Below are positions 1 through 6,727 of a stretch of 11,170 bases of DNA, piece by piece. Each line of letters starts with the position of its first letter. Position 1 is the first letter of the stretch. Location: contig JAJYZK010000061.1 of the NCBI GenBank assembly GCA_021799945.1, positions 1 through 11,170 on the forward strand, in the 5' to 3' direction. Source of the stretch: Acidobacteriota bacterium. GTDB taxonomy: Bacteria; Acidobacteriota; Terriglobia; Terriglobales; Acidobacteriaceae. Made by a program: the position numbers and the translations under genes. The notes under the pieces were generated by a model. It worked only from the letters and a program-made list of their open reading frames with translations. It searched no databases and was not told the DNA's origin.

Positions 1-908
1 GAGCCATCCAGAAAGGTCTGGGCGTGGTGTGGTTTCTCGACCTGGGCTGGCTGATGATCTCCCTGGTCTACGCATTCGAAGATCTACTGCTGCTGCGGTA
101 TGACATTTCCGTCTCTAACAATCTGCGGGCGCGGCGCGCGCGAACCCAGGTTCAGGTCATACGCCGCATGGTCATCGTCCTTCTGGTGATGGTCGATGCC
201 GGGCTGGTTCTGTCGGTATTCAGGAATTCTCCCATCTGGCATTATGGAGCGGGTTTGCTGGCCTCGGCCGGACTGGCCAGCCTGGTTCTGGCCACCGCGG
301 CGAAGTCCTCCGCCTCCAATCTCCTCGCAGGCCTGCAGATTGCGCTTACCGAGCCGATACGGCTGGACGACGTGGTCATCGTGGAAGGCGAGTGGGGTCG
401 CATTGAAGAGATCACCACCACGTACGTCGTGGTGGCCATCTGGGATCAGCGCCGCCTGATCGTTCCCCTCAGCTATTTCATCGACCGCCCTTTTCAAAAC
501 TGGACCCGGAGGACATCCGATCTGCTGGGTTACCCGTATCTGTACGTCGATTATTCTGTGCCCGTGGAGCCGCTGCGCCAGGAGTTCCGGCGGGTCCTTG
601 AGGAATCGCCCGACTGGGACCGGCGGGTCTGCGTCCTCCAGGTCACAAATCTTTCGCAGGAGACCATGCAGATCCGCTGCCTGCTCAGCGCAGCGGACTC
701 CAGCAAGCAATTCAATCTCTGTTGCCTGGTGCGGGAAAAGATGATCGCATTTTTGCAGCAGAATTATCCGGACGCCTTTCCGCGCACCCGTTTCAGCTCC
801 CTGCCGCACATGGATGTGGCGGTGGGATCAAATCCGGCATCGAATTCGTGGCCGGGAGAGCCCCCACTCGCCGCTCCGCCGGCGCCAGTCCGACGGGAGC
901 ATCCATGA
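1..908 (+). CDS. MscS-family mechanosensitive ion channel, 5' partial
   Basis: This is the C-terminal part of a small-conductance mechanosensitive channel, an inner-membrane pore that releases solutes on hypo-osmotic shock. The frame is open to the left edge, with codons in phase from base 3, so the true start lies outside; GTG at 24 is only the first in-window start-like codon. Counting from base 24, hydrophobic segments lie at about 2-18 and 49-66. The pore-lining TM3 region at about 74-108 is Gly/Ala-rich (GAGLLASAGLASLVLATAAK) and ends in the family's SNLLAGLQIALTEPIRLDD stretch. A beta domain follows (about 112-160), with VVIVEGEWGRIEEI and a VPLSYFI..PFQNW segment matching the MscS IPN-type region. 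An alpha/beta C-terminal domain and a Pro-rich tail complete it. It converges with asnS, 83 bases away. The family call is strong; the subtype cannot be set without the N-terminus. Confidence 0.9.
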   Translation, partial: AIQKGLGVVWFLDLGWLMISLVYAFEDLLLLRYDISVSNNLRARRARTQVQVIRRMVIVLLVMVDAGLVLSVFRNSPIWHYGAGLLASAGLASLVLATAAKSSASNLLAGLQIALTEPIRLDDVVIVEGEWGRIEEITTTYVVVAIWDQRRLIVPLSYFIDRPFQNWTRRTSDLLGYPYLYVDYSVPVEPLRQEFRRVLEESPDWDRRVCVLQVTNLSQETMQIRCLLSAADSSKQFNLCCLVREKMIAFLQQNYPDAFPRTRFSSLPHMDVAVGSNPASNSWPGEPPLAAPPAPVRREHP

Positions 909-933
909 GTGAGAGGATCGGAGTGAGAGGATC
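907..933. repeat. 13-bp tandem direct repeat over the mscS stop codon
   Basis: GAGTGAGAGGATC occurs at 907-919 and again at 921-933, a period of 14 bases with one G between. The first copy overlaps the last two bases of the channel gene's TGA stop. It looks like a simple local duplication; no function is implied. Confidence 0.8.
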
Positions 934-948
934 TGCTTGCCGAAGGCG

Positions 949-991
949 GAGCGGATCCGCTCAGGCCCTGCGCCCCGGCGAAGTCCGCCGG
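949..991. terminator. Inverted repeats between convergent mscS and asnS, possible terminator region
   Basis: The 83-base convergent spacer contains a perfect 14-base palindrome GAGCGGATCCGCTC (949-962). It also contains a 6-bp stem CCGGCG (975-980) / CGCCGG (986-991) with a five-base loop, directly beyond the asnS stop codon on the minus strand. Neither is followed by a T-run on either strand, so an intrinsic terminator is not demonstrated. The tail-to-tail arrangement makes this the natural place for termination of both genes. Confidence 0.3.
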
Positions 992-2389
992 CTACGGATA
1001 GATTCGGTTCAAGGTCCGGGCAAAAGGGATGGTCTCCCGCACGTGCTCCAGGCCGCAGATCCAGGCCACAACCCGCTCGATTCCCATTCCGAAACCGCCA
1101 TGGGGCACGGAGCCGTAGCGGCGCAGATCCAGGTACCAGGCGAAGGCATCCCGCGGAAGTCCGTGTTCCTCGATCCGGCGCTCTAACAGTTCCAGGGAGT
1201 CGATGCGCTGCGAGCCTCCGATGACCTCCCCGTACCCCTCCGGCGCCAGAACGTCGACGCACAGGGCAAGTTTCGGGTTGTCCGGGTCGGGCTGCATGTA
1301 AAACGCCTTCACCGAAGCTGGATAGCGGTGCACCATCAGCGGACGGTCGAACTGCGAGGAGAGATACGTCTCATCCGGCGATCCGAAGTCGTTGCCGTAT
1401 TCGAATTTCTCTTCCAGCAGGCCGTGCGCATGCGCCTCCGCCAGCATCGCCGCCGCCTCGTCGTAGCGGATGCGGGGAAAGGGCGCGCGGATCGCCTCCA
1501 GCTTGGCCGTGTCGCGTCCCAGAAGCTCCAGGTCTCGAGGCCGCCCGGCCAACACGCGTTGCACGATGAAGCTCAAGAACTCTTCGGCCAGCTTCATCAG
1601 GTCGTCGAGCGTGGCGAAGGCAATCTCCGGCTCGACCATCCAGAATTCGGTGAGGTGTCGCCGGGTCTTGGACTTCTCCGCCCGAAACGTCGGACCGAAG
1701 GAATAGACCTTGCCCAGGGCCATCGCCGTGCTTTCGATGTAAAGCTGGCCGCTTTGCGTCAGGTAGGCCTGATCCTCAAAGTAGTCGACCGGGAAGAGAG
1801 TGCTTGCGCCTTCGCAGGCCGCCGGGGTCAGAATCGGGGAATCGGTCAGCACAAAGCCCTGCGCGTCCAGATAGTCGCGGGCGGCTTTGACGATCTCGGC
1901 GCGGATCCGCAGAATGGCCGATTGGCGCGGGCTTCGGATCCAGAGGTGCCGATGCTCCATGAGGAATTCGACGCCGTGCTGTTTGAGGGTGATGGGATAA
2001 GGCCGATCCTCGGCGACCCGCTGCAGGACGACGACGTCCTCCACGTCGATTTCATATCCGCCGGGAGCGCGTTTGTCCGCCCGCACCGCGCCGGTCACCA
2101 CTACGCTCGATTCCCGGGTGAGCCCGCGCAGCCGCTCAAAGACCTCGGCGGTTACGGCCGCCTTGTGAGCCACCCCCTGCACGGTTCCGGTTCCGTCGCG
2201 AAAGATGGGGAAAAGCAGTTTGCCGCTTTCGCGCAGGTTGTACAGCCAGCCGCGAAGCAGGACGCGCCGGCCCTCATGTCGCCCGATCTCGGCGATGGTG
2301 GTTACGGGAGGACTCGTCGGCGGCTGTGCGGGCCGGCTCTCATCGTCCTGCGCCGTTCTCCCCGTTCCGGGTGCGTCGATGCCGCTCAT
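992..2389 (-). CDS. asnS: Asparaginyl-tRNA synthetase (AsnRS)
   Basis: Class IIb aminoacyl-tRNA synthetase that charges tRNA-Asn with asparagine in the cytosol. The 465-residue product has a short polar N-terminus (1-30), an OB-fold anticodon-binding domain (about 40-125) and the catalytic core. Visible signatures are YLTQSGQLYIES (209-220), motif 2 from F235 with RAEKSKTRRHLTEFW, and motif 3 GFGMGIER (432-439), followed by the AsnRS-type ending HVRETIPFARTLNRIYP. The SKTRRHLTEFW and TIPF..TLNRIYP features favour AsnRS over AspRS. I place the start at ATG 2389 because it overlaps the upstream gene's stop as ATGA; the reading frame stays open another 221 codons upstream, but there it only shadows the isomerase gene. 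Length is normal for the family. A dedicated AsnRS implies direct Asn-tRNA formation. Confidence 0.96.
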   Translation of the reverse strand: MSGIDAPGTGRTAQDDESRPAQPPTSPPVTTIAEIGRHEGRRVLLRGWLYNLRESGKLLFPIFRDGTGTVQGVAHKAAVTAEVFERLRGLTRESSVVVTGAVRADKRAPGGYEIDVEDVVVLQRVAEDRPYPITLKQHGVEFLMEHRHLWIRSPRQSAILRIRAEIVKAARDYLDAQGFVLTDSPILTPAACEGASTLFPVDYFEDQAYLTQSGQLYIESTAMALGKVYSFGPTFRAEKSKTRRHLTEFWMVEPEIAFATLDDLMKLAEEFLSFIVQRVLAGRPRDLELLGRDTAKLEAIRAPFPRIRYDEAAAMLAEAHAHGLLEEKFEYGNDFGSPDETYLSSQFDRPLMVHRYPASVKAFYMQPDPDNPKLALCVDVLAPEGYGEVIGGSQRIDSLELLERRIEEHGLPRDAFAWYLDLRRYGSVPHGGFGMGIERVVAWICGLEHVRETIPFARTLNRIYP

Positions 2390-3210
2390 AGGCCCAGCAT
2401 TTTGAAGCTCTCCGCGGAGCGTGCGGAGGCCGATTCCGTCGATTCCCCCTGCTGGGATTCGATCTCCAGCACCGCGGCGATCAACTGCGGCGCGGTGCGC
2501 AGCTCCTCCATCGCGCCTTCCCAGTCGATGGTTCCTTCGCCCGGCCACAGGTGTTCGTCCCGCCCGCCATGATTGTCGTGGATATGGGCGGACCGCAACA
2601 TCGGCTTGAGCTCGGCGATGGCCGCCTGTGCCCCCTCGCCGAAGTGCGCGTGTCCAAGATCCAGGCAAAAGCCGACATCTTTGAAGTGGCCCGCATTCAC
2701 GATCTCCAGCAGATTTTTCGGCTGGGTCACTTCGCTGGAGATGTTCTCCAGCAGCAGATTCAGTCCCAAAGGGCGGGCAAACGCCCGCAAATGCTCGATG
2801 GCCGTAAGGGCATGCTCCAGGGTTAGCGGGCTCCAGCGATCCTCCCGCTCGCCCAGATGCAGGATCAGGAACTTGAGAGGAATCACTTCGGCCGCTTCCA
2901 GCGACCGCTTGATTTCGTCCATGGCGTCGATCCGCCGGAATTTTTCCGGATGGACCACGTTGACGGACGGCGACCCGCCGCGCCCCATTTCCAGATCCGC
3001 GAAGAGCGGCATGTGCATTGAAAACGGGGCGACCGGCGCGGAGTGGAACCAATCCGCGATCTCCTTGACGTGGGCGCGGCTGGTGTAATCGAAATGCTGG
3101 CGGGCGGCAAAGATCTCAATCCCTTGCGCGCCTCCCTTGGCCAGCGAGTCCAGAAGCCCGGAATGGAGCCGCTGGCGCAAGAACACGTGTGTCGATATCG
3201 CTCTCAGCAT
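2386..3210 (-). CDS. Sugar phosphate isomerase/epimerase-like TIM-barrel protein (AP endonuclease family 2 fold)
   Basis: A 274-residue protein of the xylose-isomerase-like/endonuclease-IV-like TIM-barrel superfamily. These enzymes use a metal centre to isomerise or epimerise sugars, or to cut abasic DNA; the substrate cannot be told here. Strand-end signatures are visible in order: GIEIF (30-34), MHMPL (65-69), ILHLG (116-120), LLLENIS (152-158), CLDLGHAHF (182-190), HIHDNHG (209-215), DEHLWPGEGTIDW (218-230) and LEIES (248-252). E155, D184, H187, H211, H220 and E249 are candidate metal ligands by analogy with the fold. The start ATG at 3210 has AGGGA eight bases upstream. It ends four bases into asnS (ATGA), so the two are probably co-translated. 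The fold is confident. Its role next to a tRNA synthetase is unknown; a nuclease role is possible but sugar isomerase-like is more common. Confidence 0.85.
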   Translation of the reverse strand: MLRAISTHVFLRQRLHSGLLDSLAKGGAQGIEIFAARQHFDYTSRAHVKEIADWFHSAPVAPFSMHMPLFADLEMGRGGSPSVNVVHPEKFRRIDAMDEIKRSLEAAEVIPLKFLILHLGEREDRWSPLTLEHALTAIEHLRAFARPLGLNLLLENISSEVTQPKNLLEIVNAGHFKDVGFCLDLGHAHFGEGAQAAIAELKPMLRSAHIHDNHGGRDEHLWPGEGTIDWEGAMEELRTAPQLIAAVLEIESQQGESTESASARSAESFKMLGL

Positions 3211-3438
3211 GAGGCCGTTCCCTGGCGCACAGCCGCCTGTCTCCTATCTTCTCATTACTCTTCTCGTTGCCGGTTTCTCAACGGGTTTCTCGCCTGGTGC
3301 GCATCGATGATCGCGGGCGCGGCCGGATCGATGGCCGTTGCCGGGCGCTGGGGCGGCGAGAGGAGATTGGTGATGCTGGCGGGAGGGCGAAGGCGGGGAA
3401 TTTTGCCGAGTGGCCGGGGAAAGGGTTCGCGACGCGGT

Positions 3439-4017
3439 TCAGGGTTGCGGAGGGGCGCCCCGAAAGATCGAAATGGGCGCCGATTCGTCCTCCAGGGAGC
3501 GCAGCGGAACCGCGCGCCGCTCCAGCAGACGATCGAGCAGGGCCCTGCAATCGTAGGCCATCTCGGCCACCACAATCTGCTTGCCGCCCGAGCCGTGGAT
3601 TACGACTCCGCGGTCGTAGCGCATGCGGTATTCGCAAATATCCTTCAGTTCATCCCAACGGATCAGGCTGGCCGTGGAGCCGCGCTCGACCAGGCCTTGA
3701 CGGTCCAGCACCAGAGGGGCCGGCCAATCCGCCAGCACCAGCAGGGTGAGCACCGCGCCAAAACCGAAGCATACCCAGTACGGCCAACTGGGCGCCGCCA
3801 GACAGAGCAGTTGCCGCGAGGCGAAGGCGACGCCGCCGGCGCCGAGGATGAAGCCGAAAACATATAGGAGCAGGCAGGTAGGCTTGACGCGGAACTGCCA
3901 GCCGTCCGGCGTGGCCTTCGGCTTGCGGCCGAAGTTCGGGGCGATCAGGATCAGCAGACCTGCGGCGCCCACCACGATCATGGCGGCTTCGATGACTCTC
4001 TGGGGGAGGGACGTCAT
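3439..4017 (-). CDS. Hypothetical membrane protein with PH-like C-terminal domain
   Basis: I do not recognise a named family. The 192-residue product has three probable membrane segments at about 8-26 (VIEAAMIVVGAAGLLILIAP), 47-66 (TCLLLYVFGFILGAGGVAFA) and 79-96 (PYWVCFGFGAVLTLLVLA). A soluble part from about 100 to 170 begins LVLDRQGLVERG and continues IRWDELKDI, then alternating strands and a closing helix LLDRLLERR. The 'LxxDxxGL..R....IxWdel' pattern is like the bacterial PH domains that follow membrane helices in YdbT/DUF304-type proteins; this is pattern resemblance only. It is the first gene of the minus-strand block, 228 bases upstream of the isomerase gene, and diverges from ispE. 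No strong Shine-Dalgarno precedes ATG 4017, so the start is less certain than the frame. Confidence 0.65.
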   Translation of the reverse strand: MTSLPQRVIEAAMIVVGAAGLLILIAPNFGRKPKATPDGWQFRVKPTCLLLYVFGFILGAGGVAFASRQLLCLAAPSWPYWVCFGFGAVLTLLVLADWPAPLVLDRQGLVERGSTASLIRWDELKDICEYRMRYDRGVVIHGSGGKQIVVAEMAYDCRALLDRLLERRAVPLRSLEDESAPISIFRGAPPQP

Positions 4018-4206
4018 CGAAGGCAGTCTCGTTCTTCACGCTATCGGCTGGCAACGCCAAAATGGGGGAAGGGTATCTCCGAGGTACCGCACGGGCGCCG
4101 AATTCGAGCATTCGGAGCAAAGTGCGACGCCTGCGGGATCCTCGCCCGGCGGAGGTCCTAAAATCGAGCGAGGAATCAGAGGGATCAAACAAGGAATCGG
4201 GCGAGC

Positions 4207-5253
4207 ATGTCGACGAAGGTTCGATCGCATTCAAAAATCAACCTGGGCTTGGCCATCGGTCCGCTGCGGCCGGATGGATTCCATCGGCTCGCCACGCTTT
4301 ACCAGACTCTTTCTCTCTACGACACAGTCACGGTGACGGCTCGCGCCGCGGATCATCCATCCATCTCCCTGCGCAGCACGCATCCCCAGGTGCCGCTGGG
4401 TCCGGAAAATACGGCCTGGAAAATTGTCCAGCACGCCTTGCACGAGCTGCGCCTGCGGGCCGAAGTGGAGATTTTCATTGAAAAAACACTGCCCTTGCAG
4501 GGCGGCATCGGAGCGGGGTCTGCCAACGCCGCGGCTGCGCTGCTGGGTCTGGAGGCGGAATTGGGGCAGCGATTCCCCATCCCAACCAGGTTTCGCGCCG
4601 CCGCCGCGGCCGGCTCCGACGTGCCGCTGTTCCTTCTGGGGGGCGCCGTGCTCGGGTTGGGCCGTGGCGAGGAGGTGTATCCTCTTCCGGATCCGCCCTC
4701 CATGCCCTGCGTGCTCGCGCTGCCCGGGGTCGGGGTTTCCACGCCGCGGGCCTATCGCGACTGGGACCTGCTCCACTCGCCTTCGAACTCCCCGGCGCAG
4801 GGAGGCGCTTTGACGGCGGCGGAGCCTTCGTCTAAGATCGAAGAGTTGAGCCGGACTCTCGCTGCGGCATTTGGCGGACCCGGCTCCTCCGGTATCCTCT
4901 CCGCAGGGGAGGATCTGGCCGAGAACCCGCTTCTCGCGCTTGTCCGAACCGGGATTGAAAACGACTTTGAAAAGGTCGTCTTTCCGCAGCATCCCATCCT
5001 CGGCGAAATCAAGCGTATTCTTGCGGGTGAACCCGGCGCGGCAGATGCAGCGCTGTATGCCGCACTTTCCGGATCGGGCTCCGCCCTGTTCGGAATTTAC
5101 TCCGAGGACGAGGCGGCGGAGGCCGCGCTGCGGCGGCTGCGGCGGCAAGGGATTCCCGGAATCGTTGCGCGGACCCTGCCGCGGAGCCAATATTGGGATT
5201 CCATGGTGATATCGGATCCCACGCCCGCCCCGCGCTTCCCCGGGACGACATAG
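4207..5253 (+). CDS. ispE: 4-diphosphocytidyl-2-C-methyl-D-erythritol kinase
   Basis: GHMP-superfamily kinase that phosphorylates CDP-methylerythritol with ATP in the non-mevalonate (MEP) isoprenoid pathway, in the cytosol. The N-terminal SHSKINLGLAI carries the catalytic lysine K10. The glycine-rich ATP loop is PLQGGIGAGSANAAAAL (96-112), and GSDVPLFL carries the catalytic aspartate D138. The C-terminal ALSGSGSALFGIY (286-298) is the third GHMP motif. At 348 residues it is longer than the usual 280-310. The excess lies in an Ala/Ser/Pro-rich stretch at about 190-235, before the GIENDFEKVVFPQHP segment, and in a C-terminal tail of about 20 residues. ATG 4207 is preceded by a modest GGCGAG. 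A TAAAAT at 4159-4164 could be a -10 element, but no good -35 is seen. It is the first gene of the rightward run, divergent from the membrane-protein gene. Confidence 0.95.
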   Translation: MSTKVRSHSKINLGLAIGPLRPDGFHRLATLYQTLSLYDTVTVTARAADHPSISLRSTHPQVPLGPENTAWKIVQHALHELRLRAEVEIFIEKTLPLQGGIGAGSANAAAALLGLEAELGQRFPIPTRFRAAAAAGSDVPLFLLGGAVLGLGRGEEVYPLPDPPSMPCVLALPGVGVSTPRAYRDWDLLHSPSNSPAQGGALTAAEPSSKIEELSRTLAAAFGGPGSSGILSAGEDLAENPLLALVRTGIENDFEKVVFPQHPILGEIKRILAGEPGAADAALYAALSGSGSALFGIYSEDEAAEAALRRLRRQGIPGIVARTLPRSQYWDSMVISDPTPAPRFPGTT

Positions 5254-5260
5254 GTTTCCC

Positions 5261-5335
5261 GGGGGCGTGATGCGGGGGCGTCGTGATGCAGGGCGGCGTT
5301 TGCCGGGACGATCCGGCGCAGGGTTTGCCGGACGA
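5261..5335. repeat. Two imperfect direct duplications upstream of tRNA-Gln
   Basis: GGGGGCGTGATGC (5261-5273) is followed directly by GGGGGCGTCGTGATGC (5274-5289), the same unit with three extra bases. TTTGCCGGGACGA (5299-5311) recurs as TTTGCCGGACGA (5324-5335) with one G missing. Both lie in the 85-base spacer between ispE and the tRNA. They look like slippage or short duplications; no protein-binding role is shown. Confidence 0.6.
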
Positions 5336-5338
5336 GCT

Positions 5339-5412
5339 TGGGCGATCGACTAATGGTAGGTCAAGTGCCTTTGGAGCACTGAGTCTAGGTTCGAATCCTA
5401 GTCGCCCAGCCA
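5339..5412 (+). tRNA. tRNA-Gln(UUG)
   Basis: A complete cloverleaf can be folded by eye. The acceptor stem TGGGCGA (5339-5345) pairs with TCGCCCA (5402-5408). The D arm is GAC/GTC with a TAATGGTAG loop. The anticodon stem AGTGC/GCACT encloses the loop CTTTGGA, with anticodon TTG at 5371-5373. The variable loop is GAGT, and the T arm is CTAGG-TTCGAAT-CCTAG. Discriminator G5409 is followed by an encoded CCA (5410-5412). The weak U1-A72 pair and G73 are classical glutamine identity features. It sits 85 bases after ispE and 107 bases before prs on the same strand, so it may be cut out of a longer transcript. No T-run terminator follows it. Confidence 0.97.
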
Positions 5413-5508
5413 GATTCCGATTGCCGGGTAAAGCGGTAAGGGCGCATCTTGAACGGATGCCCCGCCGCGGCGATACAAATGGGCGGAACAACCCTAGCAA
5501 ACCAGCAT

Positions 5509-5514
5509 GGGAGG
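5509..5514 (+). promoter_or_regulatory. Ribosome binding site of prs
   Basis: GGGAGG lies five bases before GTG 5520 and decides the start of prs. The reading frame itself is open back to 5283, but that stretch contains the tRNA. Confidence 0.7.
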
Positions 5515-5519
5515 TTCGT

Positions 5520-6596
5520 GTGAAGAGTGAAACGGCGGTGGCGCCCGCCCCGGCCTCCCAACATGAGGCCAGGGCGGTGGAACTGGATGGAGCGGGGATA
5601 CATCCCGGCCGCGTGAAAGCGGCGCCCGAACGCAAGCGTGCGGGACGATCGGGCGAGGACAAGCGATTCAAGGTCTTTGCCGGTTCGGCCAACCGCAGGC
5701 TGGCCGAGGATATCTGCGGGCATCTCGGTCTGACGCTGGGAGACTCCAGGCTACAGCGCTTTGCGGACGGAGAGATTTATTTTCAGCTTCTGGAGAACGT
5801 TCGCGGCGTCGATGTCTTTATCGTTCAGCCGACCTGCTACCCGGTGGATCAGCACTTGGTGGAGCTGCTGGTCATGATCGACGCTCTCAAGCGCGCATCG
5901 GCGGGGCGAATCACCGTGGTGGTTCCGTATTACGGCTATGCGCGGCAGGATCGGAAGGACCGGCCGCGGGTGGCGATTTCCTCCAAGCTGGTGGCCGATC
6001 TGCTCACCACGGCCGGCGCGAACCGGGCCCTGTTGATGGACCTGCACGCGGCGCAGATCCAGGGATTCTTCAATATCCCGGTAGATCATATGTTCGCCAG
6101 CCCGGTGATGGTGAGCTACTTTCGGGAGATGCGGCTGCCCAACCTGACGGTGGTCTCTCCGGACGCCGGCGGAGTGGAGCGGGCCAGGTTCTTCGCCACC
6201 AAACTGCAGGCGCCCCTGGCGATTGTGGATAAGCGGCGGACGGATTTGAATGTGACCGAGGTGATGAACGTGATCGGCGATGTGCGGGGCAGGACCTGCC
6301 TCATCATCGACGACATTATCGATACTGCCGGCACCCTGGTGAAGACCGCGCAGGCTCTGCTCGACGAAGGAGCGGTAAACGTATATGCGGCGGCCTCGCA
6401 TCCGGTGCTTTCCGGGCCGGCGATCGAGCGCATCGCCAACTCCCGGCTGGAGGAGCTGATCGTCACCGACTCCATTCCTCTGAGCGAAGAGGCGCGAAAG
6501 CTCGGGAAAATCAAGGTTCTGTCGGTTGCCGGGCTGCTGGCTGCGGCAATCGAAAGCATACACATGGAGACCAGCGTGAGCACCCTCTTCAACTGA
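5520..6596 (+). CDS. prs: Ribose-phosphate pyrophosphokinase (PRPP synthetase)
   Basis: Makes PRPP from ribose 5-phosphate and ATP for purine, pyrimidine, histidine, tryptophan and NAD synthesis. Family signatures in the 358-residue product are: FKVFAGSANRRLA (50-62), FADGE (81-85), the flexible loop YYGYARQDRK (137-146), DLHAAQIQGFF (174-184), VSPDAGGVERAR (212-223), the catalytic DKRR (237-240) and the PRPP-binding loop LIIDDIIDTAGTL (261-273). It ends SVSTLFN, as is typical. Start GTG 5520 is chosen for its GGGAGG box; upstream codons in frame run through the tRNA. This gives about 47 residues before the usual first strand, Ala/Arg/Glu-rich and without recognisable motif, where most homologues have 3-5. 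GTG 5613 is an alternative start that would shorten it, but it has no good ribosome binding site. Sits between tRNA-Gln and rplY. Confidence 0.95.
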   Translation: MKSETAVAPAPASQHEARAVELDGAGIHPGRVKAAPERKRAGRSGEDKRFKVFAGSANRRLAEDICGHLGLTLGDSRLQRFADGEIYFQLLENVRGVDVFIVQPTCYPVDQHLVELLVMIDALKRASAGRITVVVPYYGYARQDRKDRPRVAISSKLVADLLTTAGANRALLMDLHAAQIQGFFNIPVDHMFASPVMVSYFREMRLPNLTVVSPDAGGVERARFFATKLQAPLAIVDKRRTDLNVTEVMNVIGDVRGRTCLIIDDIIDTAGTLVKTAQALLDEGAVNVYAAASHPVLSGPAIERIANSRLEELIVTDSIPLSEEARKLGKIKVLSVAGLLAAAIESIHMETSVSTLFN

Positions 6597-6727
6597 CGGA
6601 TTTCGAGGAAGGGGCTCCGGAGATTGATCCGAGCGGCGGGGATGGCAACAAGCCGGCCGGCCGGCAATCCCGGCGCGGCGCGGAAGAGAAGCAACCTGCG
6701 GAAGCAGAGGGAGAGGCAGGAGAAGTG

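Noticed and set aside
1328..2572. Long + strand open frame of 414 codons
   Set aside because: It is antisense to asnS, which has unmistakable synthetase motifs; long antisense frames are expected in GC-rich genes.
2390..3052. Upstream continuation of the asnS reading frame to give a 686-residue protein
   Set aside because: The extra 221 residues are Arg/Gly/Ala-rich with no domain and lie entirely within the isomerase gene in another frame; the ATGA overlap gives a clear start at 2389.
3211..3438. Possible small gene between the membrane protein and the isomerase gene
   Set aside because: Only Arg/Pro-rich overlapping frames are present, and none has a ribosome binding site or a recognisable product. 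No convincing hairpin terminator is seen either.
3043..3867. + strand open frame of 274 codons
   Set aside because: It spans the isomerase start, a spacer and the membrane-protein gene in antisense, with low-complexity composition and no motif.
4159..4164. TAAAAT as a -10 promoter element for ispE
   Set aside because: No matching -35 element at a suitable distance, so it is not listed as a feature.
5283..5519. Longer Prs start upstream of the tRNA
   Set aside because: It would translate through tRNA-Gln; GTG 5520 has a good ribosome binding site.
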